This document shows positions 36,927-47,183 of a DNA stretch of 64,000 nt, in pieces. Each line of letters opens with the position of its first letter. Position 1 is the stretch's first letter. The position numbers were made by a program, and so were the translations under genes. The notes under the pieces are model-generated. The model was given only the letters and a program-made list of their open reading frames with translations, made no database searches and was not told the DNA's origin. This DNA comes from an uncultured Paracoccaceae bacterium (GTDB lineage Bacteria; Pseudomonadota; Alphaproteobacteria; Rhodobacterales; Rhodobacteraceae): contig CANLSM010000013.1 in assembly GCA_947493745.1 (NCBI GenBank), forward strand, positions 31,181 to 95,180, given 5' to 3'.

Positions 36927-38087
36927 ATGAAAAAGCACCGGACGAAGATCGAAACGCCAGGATTGGGCCAGAGAATTGGCAAGGTGTTCAGGCTTGCGGG
37001 GCGTGTGATCGTGACCGTCGGTGTTATAGCAGCGGCGGTCCTCGCCGTGCGTTTCGGTTCTTCCGAGCTGGGGCAGCGTGCTGACGCCGCGCCGACACCG
37101 GATGCGGCTGCCGTCATCCCGGTTTCCGCCAGACCACTTGTTCAGGAGGCCGGCTATCTGGTGACACGCGCTTTCATCGGGCAGGTCGAGCCACAAAGGA
37201 CCGTCGCGATGTCGTTCGAGTTGCCGGGCCGTCTGAACGAGGTTTCAGTGAAGGAGGGCGATCGGGTCGAACGGGATCAGGTGCTTGCGACACAGGATAC
37301 CTCTTTGCTGGCCTCCGAGAAGACGCGGTTGGTGGCTTCAAGGGATGCCGCCGAGGCGCAGCTTCGCTTTGCCCGACAGACCGTTGATCGCAGCCGGGAG
37401 CTCAGCCAGCGCGGTTTCACGAGCCAGGCGGGCCTCGACGAGGTTTTGGCACGTCAGGACGAGCTGAACGCCCGCATTGCAGAGGTTGATGCCTCCCTTG
37501 AAAATGTTGCCATTCGGATGGCCAAGTCCCGGATCATTGCGCCATTTGCCGGTCGGGTGACAGAACGGCTGGTCGATGGCGGCGAAACCCTTGCTGCGGG
37601 CCAGCGGGTTCTGGAACTGGTTGAACTGCGCAAACCTCAAGTGCGGATCGGTTTGCCGCTGGAGGTGACCGAAGACCGACTGCGCGGGGCGATGATCGAG
37701 ATTGTCGGAGCGGCATATCCGACCCGCCTCGTGACATTGCGCCCGGATATCGACCCGGTCACGCGCACCAGAACGGCGATTTTCGAGATCGAGGCGATCG
37801 AGCAACCGGCTTTCGGCCAGACCGCGCGCCTGATCCTGCCCGAAATCGTGGAGGCAAACGGGCTTTGGCTACCCGTGACAAGCCTGAAGGAGGGTGTGCG
37901 GGGGCAGTGGACGGTTCTTCTGATCGATCCCGAGATGATCGTGCGCGCGGCGACCGTCGAGATCCTCCACGCCGAGAGCGACCGCGTGTTCGTGCGCGGT
38001 GCTTTCCCGGAAGGCACGCTTCTGCTCGGTGAGGGACCTCAGCGGGTCACGGTCGGGCAATCCGTCACCATCGCCGATCAAAGCTGA
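36927..38087 (+). CDS. RND efflux periplasmic adaptor subunit
   Basis: 386 residues. One N-terminal hydrophobic segment (about 24-44) anchors the protein. The lipoyl-type halves are FIGQVEPQRTVAMSFELPGRLNEVSVKEGDRVERDQVLATQD and RIIAPFAGRVTERLVDGGETLAAGQRVLEL, separated by a coiled-coil hairpin of about 70 residues. It bridges the inner-membrane pump and an outer-membrane channel; no channel gene is nearby. It lies 13 bases upstream of the pump gene and downstream of the TetR operator. Confidence 0.9.
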   Translation: MKKHRTKIETPGLGQRIGKVFRLAGRVIVTVGVIAAAVLAVRFGSSELGQRADAAPTPDAAAVIPVSARPLVQEAGYLVTRAFIGQVEPQRTVAMSFELPGRLNEVSVKEGDRVERDQVLATQDTSLLASEKTRLVASRDAAEAQLRFARQTVDRSRELSQRGFTSQAGLDEVLARQDELNARIAEVDASLENVAIRMAKSRIIAPFAGRVTERLVDGGETLAAGQRVLELVELRKPQVRIGLPLEVTEDRLRGAMIEIVGAAYPTRLVTLRPDIDPVTRTRTAIFEIEAIEQPAFGQTARLILPEIVEANGLWLPVTSLKEGVRGQWTVLLIDPEMIVRAATVEILHAESDRVFVRGAFPEGTLLLGEGPQRVTVGQSVTIADQS

Positions 38088-38100
38088 GAGGCAATCTAAG

Positions 38101-41100
38101 ATGGAGACCCTGACATTCCGCCAGCCACGCCTCGTCGCCCTGATCGTTCTGGTTCTCGTCTGTGCGGGGCTGTCGTCGCTCCTGTCGCTTGGCAGGCAGG
38201 AGGATCCGACGATCACCAACCTCTTCGCGACTGTTACCACGCAGTTTCCCGGCGCCGATCCGGAACGGGTCGAGGCTCTGGTCACGGCCAAAATCGAGGA
38301 GGAACTGCGCACCATCGCCGAGGTTGACACGGTCTCGTCCGTCTCCCGTTCGGGTGTCTCGGTCATCTCCGTCGAGTTGCTGGAGACGCTGGACGAAGCC
38401 ACAATCGAGCAGGTCTGGTCGGAGGCCCTTGACGCTGTCGAGGATGCGCGGCGCAACTTCCCGCCCGGCATTCTGGCCCCTGATTTCAATGCGGAAGGCA
38501 TCTCAGCCTATTCGGCGGTTATTTCGGTGACATCCACGGATGCGGATATGCCGATCACCTTGCTCTCTCGCCACGCCGAGGCGCTGGGCGACAGGATGCG
38601 ATCGATCCCGGCGACCCGCGCCGTTGATTTCTTCGGTGTCCCGGAAGAGGAAGTCCTGATCAGTGTTGACCCGATCAAGGCTGCCGCACTTGGGCTGAGT
38701 GCCGCAGAGATTTCCGGCCGGATCTCTCAGGCCGACGGCAAGGTTCAGTCCGGTCGCTTGCAGGGCGAGGTTGATCTGACCATCAGCGTGACCGGAGAGA
38801 TCGAGACGCTTGATCGCCTGCGCCAGATCGTATTGCGCGAAAACGCATCAGGTGGCACCGTCACCCTCGGCGATATCGCCCGGATTGACCGTGGTCCTCG
38901 CAGCCCTGCCTCGGAGATCGCGATAGCCGATGGCAAACCCGCAATTCTGGTCGGCATCCTAGCGCAGGACGGCGTGCAGATCGACCGCTGGATGACGTTC
39001 GTGCGGGACGAGCTGGCAGCAGGTGCCGGACAGGTGCCGCTGGGGATCGAGGAGACACTGCTTTTCGACCAAAGCGTCTACACGCTCGACCGGCTGGCCG
39101 ATGTCGGTGTGAACATGGCCATCGGGGTCGCCCTTGTGGTGGCGGTCCTCTTTGTCACGCTCGGCATCCGTGCGGCGGCAATTGTTGGTCTGGTCCTGCC
39201 GGTGGTGTCGCTGGCCACGTTGGCGACCATGAACCTGATCGGCCTGCCCATTCATCAGATGTCCGTGACCGGCCTGATCGTGGCGCTCGGCCTTTTGGTC
39301 GATGCGGCGATCGTGATGACCGATGAGGTCCGACGGCGGTTGCAGGACGGGATGGAGCCTGCAGTCGCTGTCGGCAATGCGGTCAAGCGGCTGTCCGCAC
39401 CGCTGCTGGCCTCGACGGTGACCACGGCTTTGGCTTTCACACCGATGATCCTGCTGCCCGGACCGGCGGGAGATTTCGTGGGATCCATCGCGATTGCCGT
39501 TGTGCTGATGCTGGTCTGGTCGCTTCTCGTTGCGCTCACCGTGACGCCCGCGCTGGCTGGGTGGATCCTTCCGGCCGCCGAGCACGGCACGTTTCTGAGC
39601 CGTGGCGTGTCCAGCCCGATGCTTGGCCGCCTCTTCGAGGGGTCAATCAGGCTGGCAGTCACCAACCCCGTGCGGGCAATCGCGGTGTCCCTCATCCTGC
39701 CGGTGCTGGGGTTCGCCGCTTTCCCGACCCTCACCGCCCAGTTTTTTCCCGGTGTCGAGCGTGACCAGTTCTACATCGAGGTCGACATGCCCCAGGGATC
39801 GGCCATTTCGGAGACAGCCCGCACAGTCCGGCAGATGGACGAGTTGATCCGTGCCGATGAAGGGGTGAAAAGCCTCTACTGGACTGTCGGGCAGTCCGGT
39901 CCGGCCTTCTATTACAACATTGTCGGCAACCGTTCGCAGGAGCCGGGCTTTGCCCAAGCCATGGTCACGACCCGCACGGATGCGGATGCGGCGCGTCTGG
40001 TGAGCCAGTTGCAAGGTTCGTTCGATGCCCGGTTCCCACAGGCGCAGATCATCGTGCGCGGACTGGTTCAGGGACCGCCCGTTGACGCGCCTGTCGAGAT
40101 CACCATCAAGGGGCAGGACATTACCACCTTGCGGCGCCTCGGTGATGAGGTTCGTGCAATCATGGCGGATCTCGATCTGGTGACGCAGGCGCGGGCAGGG
40201 GTGAGCGGCGGCGCGCCCCAGATCCGCTTCCAGATCGATGAGGTCAAGGCACGGCTTCTGGGGCTCGATGTTGCGGATATCGCAGCACAGCTCGATACGG
40301 CACTGGTCGGCCTGACAGGCGGCTCGCTTGTCGAAGGCACCGAACAGCTTCCTGTCCGGGTGCGCATGGGCAAGGGTCTGCGGGCCGATCTGCAGGCGAT
40401 ATCCGATATGCCGATCCTGCTGCCAAACGCAGCCGCAGTGTCCGCAACAGGGGCTTTCCCGGCAGTGCCGCTGTCAGAACTTGCAAGGCCGAGTGTGGAA
40501 CCGTCGGAGAGCGTCATCACCCGCAACAACGGTATCCGTGAGAACACTGTTCAGGCCTTCATCGTGCCCGGCGTGCTGCCCGAAGAGGCGCTTCAGGATG
40601 TCCTTGCAGCGCTTGACGAGCGGGGCTTCGAGCTTCCTGCAGGATATACTCTGGAGCTCGGCGGCGACAGTGATGCCCGGTCCAGCACGGTGGGCAATCT
40701 CCTTGCCTCGGTCGGTCTTATCGTGACCTTGACCATTGCCACCATTGCGCTGACCTTCAACTCCTTCCGGCTGACGGCAGTTGCCCTGGTCGTTTGTGTC
40801 CTGTCGGCAGGTCTGTCGATGCTGTCGCTCGCGATCATGCAATATCCCTTCGGTATTCAGGCGATCATCGGTGTCATCGGATCCATCGGGGTTTCGATAA
40901 ACGCGGCGATCATCATCCTGACGGCACTGCAGCAGGACCCGGAGGCCAGTACCGGTGATCGTGCTGCGATGGCGCGTGTCGTGACAGGCTCAAGCCGCCA
41001 TATCATATCGACGACGATCACGACCTTCGGGGGCTTCCTCCCGCTGATCCTGGAGGGCGGGGCATTCTGGCCGCCCTTCGCAGTGGCAATCGCGGGTGGG

Positions 41101-41235
41101 GTCTTGTTGTCGACGGTGGTGTCCTTCTATTTCACGCCGCCGCTCTTTGCGCTGGTCCACAGGCGCCCGAAGACGGCGCGGGCAACGATGCCGGGTTTTG
41201 GTGCGGTCGCCTCCCTGAAGATCGCTGCCGAGTGA
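38101..41235 (+). CDS. RND-family efflux permease
   Basis: 1044 residues, with the RND layout: one N-terminal segment, a large periplasmic domain, a central membrane bundle (about 325-560), a second periplasmic domain, and a final bundle. LATMNLIGLPIHQMSVTGLIVALGLLVDAAIVMTDEVRRRLQDG contains the conserved region with the D-D proton relay. It probably exports drugs or lipophilic compounds using the proton gradient. ATG at 38101 is used; the longer frame from 37999 lies inside the adaptor gene. Confidence 0.92.
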   Translation: METLTFRQPRLVALIVLVLVCAGLSSLLSLGRQEDPTITNLFATVTTQFPGADPERVEALVTAKIEEELRTIAEVDTVSSVSRSGVSVISVELLETLDEATIEQVWSEALDAVEDARRNFPPGILAPDFNAEGISAYSAVISVTSTDADMPITLLSRHAEALGDRMRSIPATRAVDFFGVPEEEVLISVDPIKAAALGLSAAEISGRISQADGKVQSGRLQGEVDLTISVTGEIETLDRLRQIVLRENASGGTVTLGDIARIDRGPRSPASEIAIADGKPAILVGILAQDGVQIDRWMTFVRDELAAGAGQVPLGIEETLLFDQSVYTLDRLADVGVNMAIGVALVVAVLFVTLGIRAAAIVGLVLPVVSLATLATMNLIGLPIHQMSVTGLIVALGLLVDAAIVMTDEVRRRLQDGMEPAVAVGNAVKRLSAPLLASTVTTALAFTPMILLPGPAGDFVGSIAIAVVLMLVWSLLVALTVTPALAGWILPAAEHGTFLSRGVSSPMLGRLFEGSIRLAVTNPVRAIAVSLILPVLGFAAFPTLTAQFFPGVERDQFYIEVDMPQGSAISETARTVRQMDELIRADEGVKSLYWTVGQSGPAFYYNIVGNRSQEPGFAQAMVTTRTDADAARLVSQLQGSFDARFPQAQIIVRGLVQGPPVDAPVEITIKGQDITTLRRLGDEVRAIMADLDLVTQARAGVSGGAPQIRFQIDEVKARLLGLDVADIAAQLDTALVGLTGGSLVEGTEQLPVRVRMGKGLRADLQAISDMPILLPNAAAVSATGAFPAVPLSELARPSVEPSESVITRNNGIRENTVQAFIVPGVLPEEALQDVLAALDERGFELPAGYTLELGGDSDARSSTVGNLLASVGLIVTLTIATIALTFNSFRLTAVALVVCVLSAGLSMLSLAIMQYPFGIQAIIGVIGSIGVSINAAIIILTALQQDPEASTGDRAAMARVVTGSSRHIISTTITTFGGFLPLILEGGAFWPPFAVAIAGGVLLSTVVSFYFTPPLFALVHRRPKTARATMPGFGAVASLKIAAE

Positions 41236-41262
41236 TACCAGGCGGGAGCCCTGGGTTCCGGG

Positions 41263-41958
41263 TCAGACCGAGACGAGCCGCAGCAGCTCGTCCCGGTCGG
41301 CATTCTCCCGGCTGCTGTCCGCGATCACGGCTCCGCGCCTGAGAACGTAGAACTGGTCAGCCAGATCAAAGGCGAAGTCGAAATACTGCTCGACCAGGAC
41401 GATTGCCATGTCGCCCCGGTCCCGCAAAAGGCGGATCACATCGCCGATATGCTGGATGATGTTGGGTTGAATGCCCTCGGTCGGCTCATCCAACAACAGA
41501 AGTCTGGGGCGCGTGATCAGCGCCCGCGCAATCGCAAGCTGCTGCTGCTGACCGCCGGAAAGATCACCGCCGCGCCGATGCTGCATTTCCCTGAGAACCG
41601 GGAAAAGCTCAAAGATGTCACCGGGGATTTCATGCTCTGACGGAGGCAGGCAGGAAAATCCGGTCTTCAGGTTCTCAAGAACCGTCATCAGCGGAAAGAT
41701 GTCCCGGCCTTGCGGCACGTAGCCTATTCCCATCCGGGCAAGCTGATGGGCCGGAAGCTGACCGAGAGGCCGTCCGTCCAGAGACAGGTCTCCGCCCGAG
41801 CGCGGATGGACACCGCAAATGGCGCGCAGAAGGCTGGTCTTGCCCACGCCATTTGCACCCATGATGCAGGTTACCGCACCCGTCTCGGCGGATATCGAGA
41901 TGTCATGCAGGATCTGCGAATGGCCATAATGCAGGTTCAGGTTTTCAATGCTCAGCAC
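41263..41958 (-). CDS. urtE: Urea ABC transporter ATP-binding protein UrtE
   Basis: 231 residues, LivF-like. Walker A is GANGVGKTSLLRAI, the signature is LSGGQQQQLAIARAL, Walker B is LLLLDEPTEGIQPNIIQHIG. The EGIQP variant after the Walker B is typical of UrtE. It is last in the urtABCDE operon, starting 3 bases after urtD. Confidence 0.93.
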   Translation of the reverse strand: MLSIENLNLHYGHSQILHDISISAETGAVTCIMGANGVGKTSLLRAICGVHPRSGGDLSLDGRPLGQLPAHQLARMGIGYVPQGRDIFPLMTVLENLKTGFSCLPPSEHEIPGDIFELFPVLREMQHRRGGDLSGGQQQQLAIARALITRPRLLLLDEPTEGIQPNIIQHIGDVIRLLRDRGDMAIVLVEQYFDFAFDLADQFYVLRRGAVIADSSRENADRDELLRLVSV

Positions 41959-41961
41959 GTG

Positions 41962-42702
41962 TCAGCGCCCCAGATAGACATCGACGACCGCCTGATTTTT
42001 GGTCACGTGATCAAGCGAGCCTTCGGCCAGAACAGATCCCTCGTGCAGGACGGTGACCTTGCACTCCAGACGGCGAACGAAGTCCATGTCGTGCTCGACG
42101 ACCACAACCGCGCGGGTTCTCGCGGCCTCGACCAGAATTGAGGTGGTCTTTTCACGCTCGGCCGGCGTCATCCCGGCAGCGGGTTCATCAACCAGAAGAA
42201 GCTGCGGTTCCTGCGCCAGCAGCATCCCGATCTCCAGCCATTGCTTTTGCCCATGGCTCAACTCGCCAGCGATACGCAGGAGCGCCTCTGACAGCCCCAT
42301 ATCGTCGGCGAGTTCGGCGACGCGCTCAAGATCTGCAGGTGAGGGCCTGTAGAACAACACGGCCAGCGGGCCGCGATCCTTTCTGAGCGCCATCAGGAGA
42401 TTTTCCTGTACTGTCTGGCTTTCGAACACGGTGGGTTTCTGGAACTTCCGGCCAATGCCCGCCTGGGCGATCCTCGCCTCCGACATCCCCACAAGCGAGA
42501 TACTTTTCTCACCCCAGATGATGTTTCCTTCATCGGGTTTTGTCTTGCCGGTGACAATATCCATGAATGTCGTCTTGCCGGCGCCGTTCGGTCCGATGAC
42601 GGCGCGCAGTTCGGCCGTGCCGATCTGAAAGGTAAGGTTGTTGATGGCGCGAAAGCCGTCGAAGCTCACCGAGACGCCGGAAACCTCCAGAAGGGTGCTC
42701 AT
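41962..42702 (-). CDS. urtD: Urea ABC transporter ATP-binding protein UrtD
   Basis: 246 residues, LivG-like. Walker A is GPNGAGKTTFMDIVTGK, the signature is LSHGQKQWLEIGMLL, Walker B is LLLVDEPAAGMTPAE. The H in LSHGQKQWLEI is the usual UrtD form. The ATG at 42702 overlaps the urtC stop by 4 bases; the longer frame from 42813 lies inside urtC. Confidence 0.93.
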   Translation of the reverse strand: MSTLLEVSGVSVSFDGFRAINNLTFQIGTAELRAVIGPNGAGKTTFMDIVTGKTKPDEGNIIWGEKSISLVGMSEARIAQAGIGRKFQKPTVFESQTVQENLLMALRKDRGPLAVLFYRPSPADLERVAELADDMGLSEALLRIAGELSHGQKQWLEIGMLLAQEPQLLLVDEPAAGMTPAEREKTTSILVEAARTRAVVVVEHDMDFVRRLECKVTVLHEGSVLAEGSLDHVTKNQAVVDVYLGR

Positions 42703-43877
42703 GATGTGCCCCTGCCGTTGCTTTGTCTGGAGAGATGATCGAAAATCGCGCCGATGCCGCCGGGCGCAAACAGCGTGACCAGAACGAAGCTGAGGCCCAG
42801 CAGGACCAGCCACCAGTCAACCCATCTGATCGTGTAGAAACCCAGGCTGATGTCGGGGGCCTGCCCACCGGTGGACCAGCTTGAGACAAGGCTGACAAAG
42901 GCCGTACCGATGACAGCGCCGTAAAGCCTGCCACGCCCGCCGATTGCGACCCATACCGCGAGATAGATGGAGGCAATGGGGGCCAGTTCGGCCGGATTGA
43001 TGATGCCTGCCTGCGGGTAGTAGAGCGCACCGGCAATCCCCGAGATGCACGCGGTCAGCGTGAAGACGGCAAGCTTGTAGCTTTCGACCGAGTAGCCCAG
43101 AAAGCGCACACGGGTCTCGTTGTCCCGGATGCCGCGAATGACCGAGCCGAACTTGCCTGATACGACCCAGGCCGTCAGCAGGTAGCCCAGTCCCAGCGCC
43201 ACTGCGGATGCCCAGAAAAACCACAGCGAGACCACCGATTGAGGCGCCGTGACGCCGGGCAGGTTCTGCAGGCCCGACAGCCCGTTATTGCCGCGAAATC
43301 CGTTGGCGTTCTGAAACAGGTAAAGCGACAGGCCGAGCGTCATGGCCTGGGTCAGTATGGACAGATAGACCCCGGTTACCCGGCTGCGAAACGCGAGCCA
43401 GCCGAATATCAGCGCAAAGACACCGGGAACCAGAACAACGAGGATGAGCTGAACGACCAGACTGTTCGAGAAGGCCCAGACGATCGGAAACTCGCTGCTG
43501 CCCACGACACCGAAAATCTGGTTGGCGATGGCAGCCTCGGTTTCCTCTGGCGTGGGCGGCAGGATACCCTCGGAAAGGGATGTCGCGACGATCTGCCGGG
43601 TGCGCTCATACATCAGCCAGATGCCGATCATGTAGCCGCCCAGCCCGAAGAAGGCGAAATGGCCGAGCGACAGGATACCGGTGTAGCCCCAGATCAGGTC
43701 CATCGCGACCGCGATCAGGCAGAGGCAGAGCGTCTTGCCGAGCGTCTTGACAAAGCTGGTTGAGACGATGCCGATGCCGAACCCTTCGGACAGCACCGTG
43801 ACCATGATGGTGAATAACGCAAGCAGCGACAGGAACACCAGAACCGACGGGTTGCGGGCGATAAACGAGCGGTTCAC
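42699..43877 (-). CDS. urtC: Urea ABC transporter permease UrtC
   Basis: 392 residues, LivM-like. WGYTGILSLGHFAFFGLGGYMIGIW is the conserved first part and GSVIRGIRDNETRVRFLGYSVESYKLAVFTLTACISGIAGALYYPQAGIINP the coupling region. About ten hydrophobic segments are seen. A 40-residue loop with SLSEGILPPTPEETEAAI is typical for UrtC. It starts 4 bases after urtB. Confidence 0.92.
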   Translation of the reverse strand: MNRSFIARNPSVLVFLSLLALFTIMVTVLSEGFGIGIVSTSFVKTLGKTLCLCLIAVAMDLIWGYTGILSLGHFAFFGLGGYMIGIWLMYERTRQIVATSLSEGILPPTPEETEAAIANQIFGVVGSSEFPIVWAFSNSLVVQLILVVLVPGVFALIFGWLAFRSRVTGVYLSILTQAMTLGLSLYLFQNANGFRGNNGLSGLQNLPGVTAPQSVVSLWFFWASAVALGLGYLLTAWVVSGKFGSVIRGIRDNETRVRFLGYSVESYKLAVFTLTACISGIAGALYYPQAGIINPAELAPIASIYLAVWVAIGGRGRLYGAVIGTAFVSLVSSWSTGGQAPDISLGFYTIRWVDWWLVLLGLSFVLVTLFAPGGIGAIFDHLSRQSNGRGTS

Positions 43878-43881
43878 CGGA

Positions 43882-45882
43882 TCAGTCTCCCGCCGCCCGG
43901 CCCCTGAGCGCGATGATCCCGCGTGGCCTGAACTGAATGAAAATGATGATGAAGAAGATCATGTAGGTTTGGGCGGCCAGCGTGTTGGACGGATTCAGCC
44001 ATTCCACGCCTTTCTGAAAGCCGCCGATCATCAGGGCTCCGGTCAGGGTTCCCCAGATGTTGCCGACCCCGCCGACAACCACGGTCATGAAGCTTTGCAC
44101 GATGTAGCCGCCGCCCATCTCGGACGTGACCTTGGCGAAGAGCCCGATCGCGACGCCTGCGATCCCCGCGATGCCCGAGCCCAGCCCGAAGGTCAGCATG
44201 TTGACCCGGCCCGGGTTGATCCCCATGCTTGCGGCCATGCGCGGGTTCTGCGTGACCGCACGGGTTTCCAGCCCCAGCCTCGTGCGTTTCATGATGAAGA
44301 GAAAGAGACACAGGAACATCAGCGCGAGCGCGAAGATCGCGATGCGGATATAGCTGATCGCGACCACATCATTGATGACCCAGGCCCCGTCCAGCCAGCC
44401 GGGCGAGGTCAGAGGGCGGGCCTGCGTGCCAAAGATGTTCTTGGCCAGCTGCTGCAGGGCGATGGATACGCCAAAGGTCGCAAGCAGTGTCTCCAGCGGA
44501 CGGTGATAGAGCCAGCGGATCACCAGCCGCTCCAGCGCGACACCTGCCAGAAACGTCACCACGAATGCACTCGGGATAGCGACGAACAGCGACACCGTAT
44601 GGTTCGGGATCAACTGCTGCACGACAAAGCCGGTATAGGCACCCATCATGATGAACTCGCCATGTGCCATGTTGATGACACCCATGACGCCAAACGTGAT
44701 CGCAAGACCGATCGCGGCCAGAAAGTAGATCGACGCCAGAGAGAGGGCATCCAGACCGAGATCAACGGCCTGATTGGCGGCGACCCAGGCCTCGGATATC
44801 TCCAGCGCGGCCTTCGCTGCGTCCGTGACATCCGACGAGGGCTCAAGATAGACCTCGACAAAGCGATGGTCCGAGAGCGCGGCGTCGATGTCCTGCGATG
44901 TGACAAATGCGGGCGCAAGACTGGCCTCCGCGAGGGCTTCATAGGCCTCATCACGGGCAGTTTCGGTGTTCATCTGGGCGATAGGCTTTCCGGCAATTCT
45001 TCCGCCTAAGATATTGGCCTCAAGGGCTGCGTCCCGGTCATCACCGGTCACGACCGGTCGGGCACGGTCCGCCGCGACCAGCAGGGCATAGGCCGCTTCC
45101 CGCGAAAGCATCTCGCTGCCGGGGGCAAGGTCTGCCGCAATATTCTCGTCCAGTATGTCGTCCTTCGCGACGATCATGATGCGCGTCGTCAGAATGGGGT
45201 TGAGTGTCGCGCGGAAATCAACGCCAAGATCGCCCGCCATCTCCTCAATCGCTGCCACCCGCGCACCATTGTCAGTGTCAAAGCTCATGGTCATCAGCCG
45301 CTCAAGCCGGATCTTGCGCGCGCGCAGGTCCGGATCGTCCTCGCTGTCAATGGATGTGCGCAAGGGAGAGAGCAGCGATCCTTCGGGGTCGCGGGAGATT
45401 GAGGCAAGGGCGGCCGCCCGCAGGGCTCTGTCCGGGTCGGTCAGTTGAAACTTCACAAGCGCGGTTGCGATCAGCGCACGGATCCCGCTGTTGGGTTTGA
45501 TCTGTGCCAATTCGGACTTGGGATAGGCACCCACCGCCTCGCCGGTTTCAAAATCGGTCAGCCCATAGGTGCCATCGGCGTTCTTTGTCGCGGCAAAGAA
45601 ATGCCCGTCCGGCTTGCGTTGCCACATGTCCTTCGAGCGCCAGGCCTGAAGCACGGATTGCACCTGTGGCAGACCGCTGTCCGCCAGCGCGTCAATTGCC
45701 GGTCCGATCGTCCGCCGGGAGCTTTCTTCGATCAGCGCGCGCTGGCTCTGAAGCAGGTCCTGAACCGGTCCGGACTGGGCGACGACCGGCTGGAACAACA
45801 ACAGCAGCGCTGCCAGCAACGCGGGAAACATGGTCTTCATGGGTGAGCTTTCGGGAATTGGCAGGGGTGAGGGCACGCTCAT
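43882..45882 (-). CDS. urtB: Urea ABC transporter permease UrtB with a large N-terminal extension
   Basis: 666 residues. The C-terminal 290 residues are the LivH-like permease (ITFGVMGVINMAHGEFIMMGAYTGF, MKRTRLGLETRAVTQNPRMAASMGINPGRVNMLTFGLGSGIAGIAG). Ahead lies a region of about 350 residues after a signal-like segment (MKTMFPALLAALLLLFQPVVA). It contains helical repeats rich in alanine and acidic residues, and is likely periplasmic. This two-part form is found in many UrtB proteins. GAGGG supports the ATG at 45882; ATG 45840 begins the signal segment and is a strong alternative. Confidence 0.9.
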   Translation of the reverse strand: MSVPSPLPIPESSPMKTMFPALLAALLLLFQPVVAQSGPVQDLLQSQRALIEESSRRTIGPAIDALADSGLPQVQSVLQAWRSKDMWQRKPDGHFFAATKNADGTYGLTDFETGEAVGAYPKSELAQIKPNSGIRALIATALVKFQLTDPDRALRAAALASISRDPEGSLLSPLRTSIDSEDDPDLRARKIRLERLMTMSFDTDNGARVAAIEEMAGDLGVDFRATLNPILTTRIMIVAKDDILDENIAADLAPGSEMLSREAAYALLVAADRARPVVTGDDRDAALEANILGGRIAGKPIAQMNTETARDEAYEALAEASLAPAFVTSQDIDAALSDHRFVEVYLEPSSDVTDAAKAALEISEAWVAANQAVDLGLDALSLASIYFLAAIGLAITFGVMGVINMAHGEFIMMGAYTGFVVQQLIPNHTVSLFVAIPSAFVVTFLAGVALERLVIRWLYHRPLETLLATFGVSIALQQLAKNIFGTQARPLTSPGWLDGAWVINDVVAISYIRIAIFALALMFLCLFLFIMKRTRLGLETRAVTQNPRMAASMGINPGRVNMLTFGLGSGIAGIAGVAIGLFAKVTSEMGGGYIVQSFMTVVVGGVGNIWGTLTGALMIGGFQKGVEWLNPSNTLAAQTYMIFFIIIFIQFRPRGIIALRGRAAGD

Positions 45883-45905
45883 GCGCGCCCTCAGAGATCA
45901 GCAGA

Positions 45906-47183
45906 TCAGTAGTTTGACAGGGTCTGCACGCAGGTCTTCGTCTCGGTGTTGTACATCCCGCACTCAAGATCCTTCCAGTCTGACATCAGCACAGCCGAGT
46001 CGGGCAGGTAATCGGTCCATGCGTCGCCCGGGACCTCGCCGGTCTGGCTGATGATGTCGAACTGACCGTCTTCGGTGATCTCGCCGATCAGAACGGGCTT
46101 GGCGAGATGATGATTGGGCAGCATGACGGCCGTACCGCCGGTCAGGTTTGGAAATTCCTGCCCATACATGGCCGCGCGAACCGCATCGACATCGACGCTT
46201 CCCGCAGCGGTTGCCGCGTTCACCCACATGTTGAAGCCGATGTAATGGGCCTCCATCGGGTCATTCGTGACACGATCCTCGCCCATGCGGGCTTTCCAGG
46301 CTGCAACCCATTCGGCATTCGCCTCTGTATCGGCGGACTGGAAGTAGTTCCACGCCGCCAGATGGCCGACCAGATTGCTGGTATCCAGTCCCGAAAGCTC
46401 TTCTTCCCCGACCGAGAATGCGACCACCGGGATATCGTCCGCGCTGACACCGGCGGCGGCAAGCTCCTTGTAGAAGCCGATATTGGCGTCGCCATTGATC
46501 GTGCTGATCACGCCGACACGTTTGCCGTCAGCGCCAAGGGCCACGACATCGGCCACGATCTTGGACCAGTCGGAGTGGCCGAACGGTGTGTAGTTCACGA
46601 AGATATCGTCTTCCGAGATACCTTTGGAGCCGAGATAGGCTTCAAGGATGTTGTTGGTCGTCCGCGGGTAGACATAGTCGGTGCCCAGAAGCGCGAATTT
46701 CTCGATGCCCAGCTCCTCTAGGAAATAGTCCGTTGCCGGAATGGCCTGCTGGTTGGGGGCGGCGCCGGTGTAGAACACGTTCTTGGAGCTTTCCTCGCCC
46801 TCGTACTGCACGGGGTAGAACAGGAGCCCGTTCAATTCCTCAATGACCGGCAGGACGGATTTGCGGCTTACGCTTGTCCAGTTTCCGAAGATCACGTCAA
46901 CCTCGTGGACGGTGAGCAGCTCGCGCGCCTTTTCCGCGAAAAGCGGCCAGTCCGAGGCAGGATCGACGACCACCGCTTCAATCTCGCATCCGAGCAACCC
47001 TCCAGCGGCATTCTGCTTTTCAATGAGCGTAAGCATTGTGTCCTTCAGCGTCGTTTCCGAGATCGCCATTGTCCCGGAAAGCGAGTGGAGAACCCCCACC
47101 TTGACGGGGCAGTCCTGCGCGATGGCGGGCAAGGCGACACCCAAGGCGAGCACGGTGGCAAGGGCGGTGGTTTGGATGGTCAT
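45906..47183 (-). CDS. urtA: Urea ABC transporter substrate-binding protein UrtA
   Basis: 425 residues. The signal peptide MTIQTTALATVLALGVALPAIAQ leads into CPVKVGVLHSLSGTMAISETTLKD, the usual UrtA start. NGLLFYPVQYEGEESSKNVFYTGAAPNQQ and GTDYVYPRTTNNILEAYL are UrtA-type pocket motifs. The start at 47183 has AGGAG upstream; the reading from 47213 does not. It heads the operon, divergent from urease, and supplies urea for it. Confidence 0.94.
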   Translation of the reverse strand: MTIQTTALATVLALGVALPAIAQDCPVKVGVLHSLSGTMAISETTLKDTMLTLIEKQNAAGGLLGCEIEAVVVDPASDWPLFAEKARELLTVHEVDVIFGNWTSVSRKSVLPVIEELNGLLFYPVQYEGEESSKNVFYTGAAPNQQAIPATDYFLEELGIEKFALLGTDYVYPRTTNNILEAYLGSKGISEDDIFVNYTPFGHSDWSKIVADVVALGADGKRVGVISTINGDANIGFYKELAAAGVSADDIPVVAFSVGEEELSGLDTSNLVGHLAAWNYFQSADTEANAEWVAAWKARMGEDRVTNDPMEAHYIGFNMWVNAATAAGSVDVDAVRAAMYGQEFPNLTGGTAVMLPNHHLAKPVLIGEITEDGQFDIISQTGEVPGDAWTDYLPDSAVLMSDWKDLECGMYNTETKTCVQTLSNY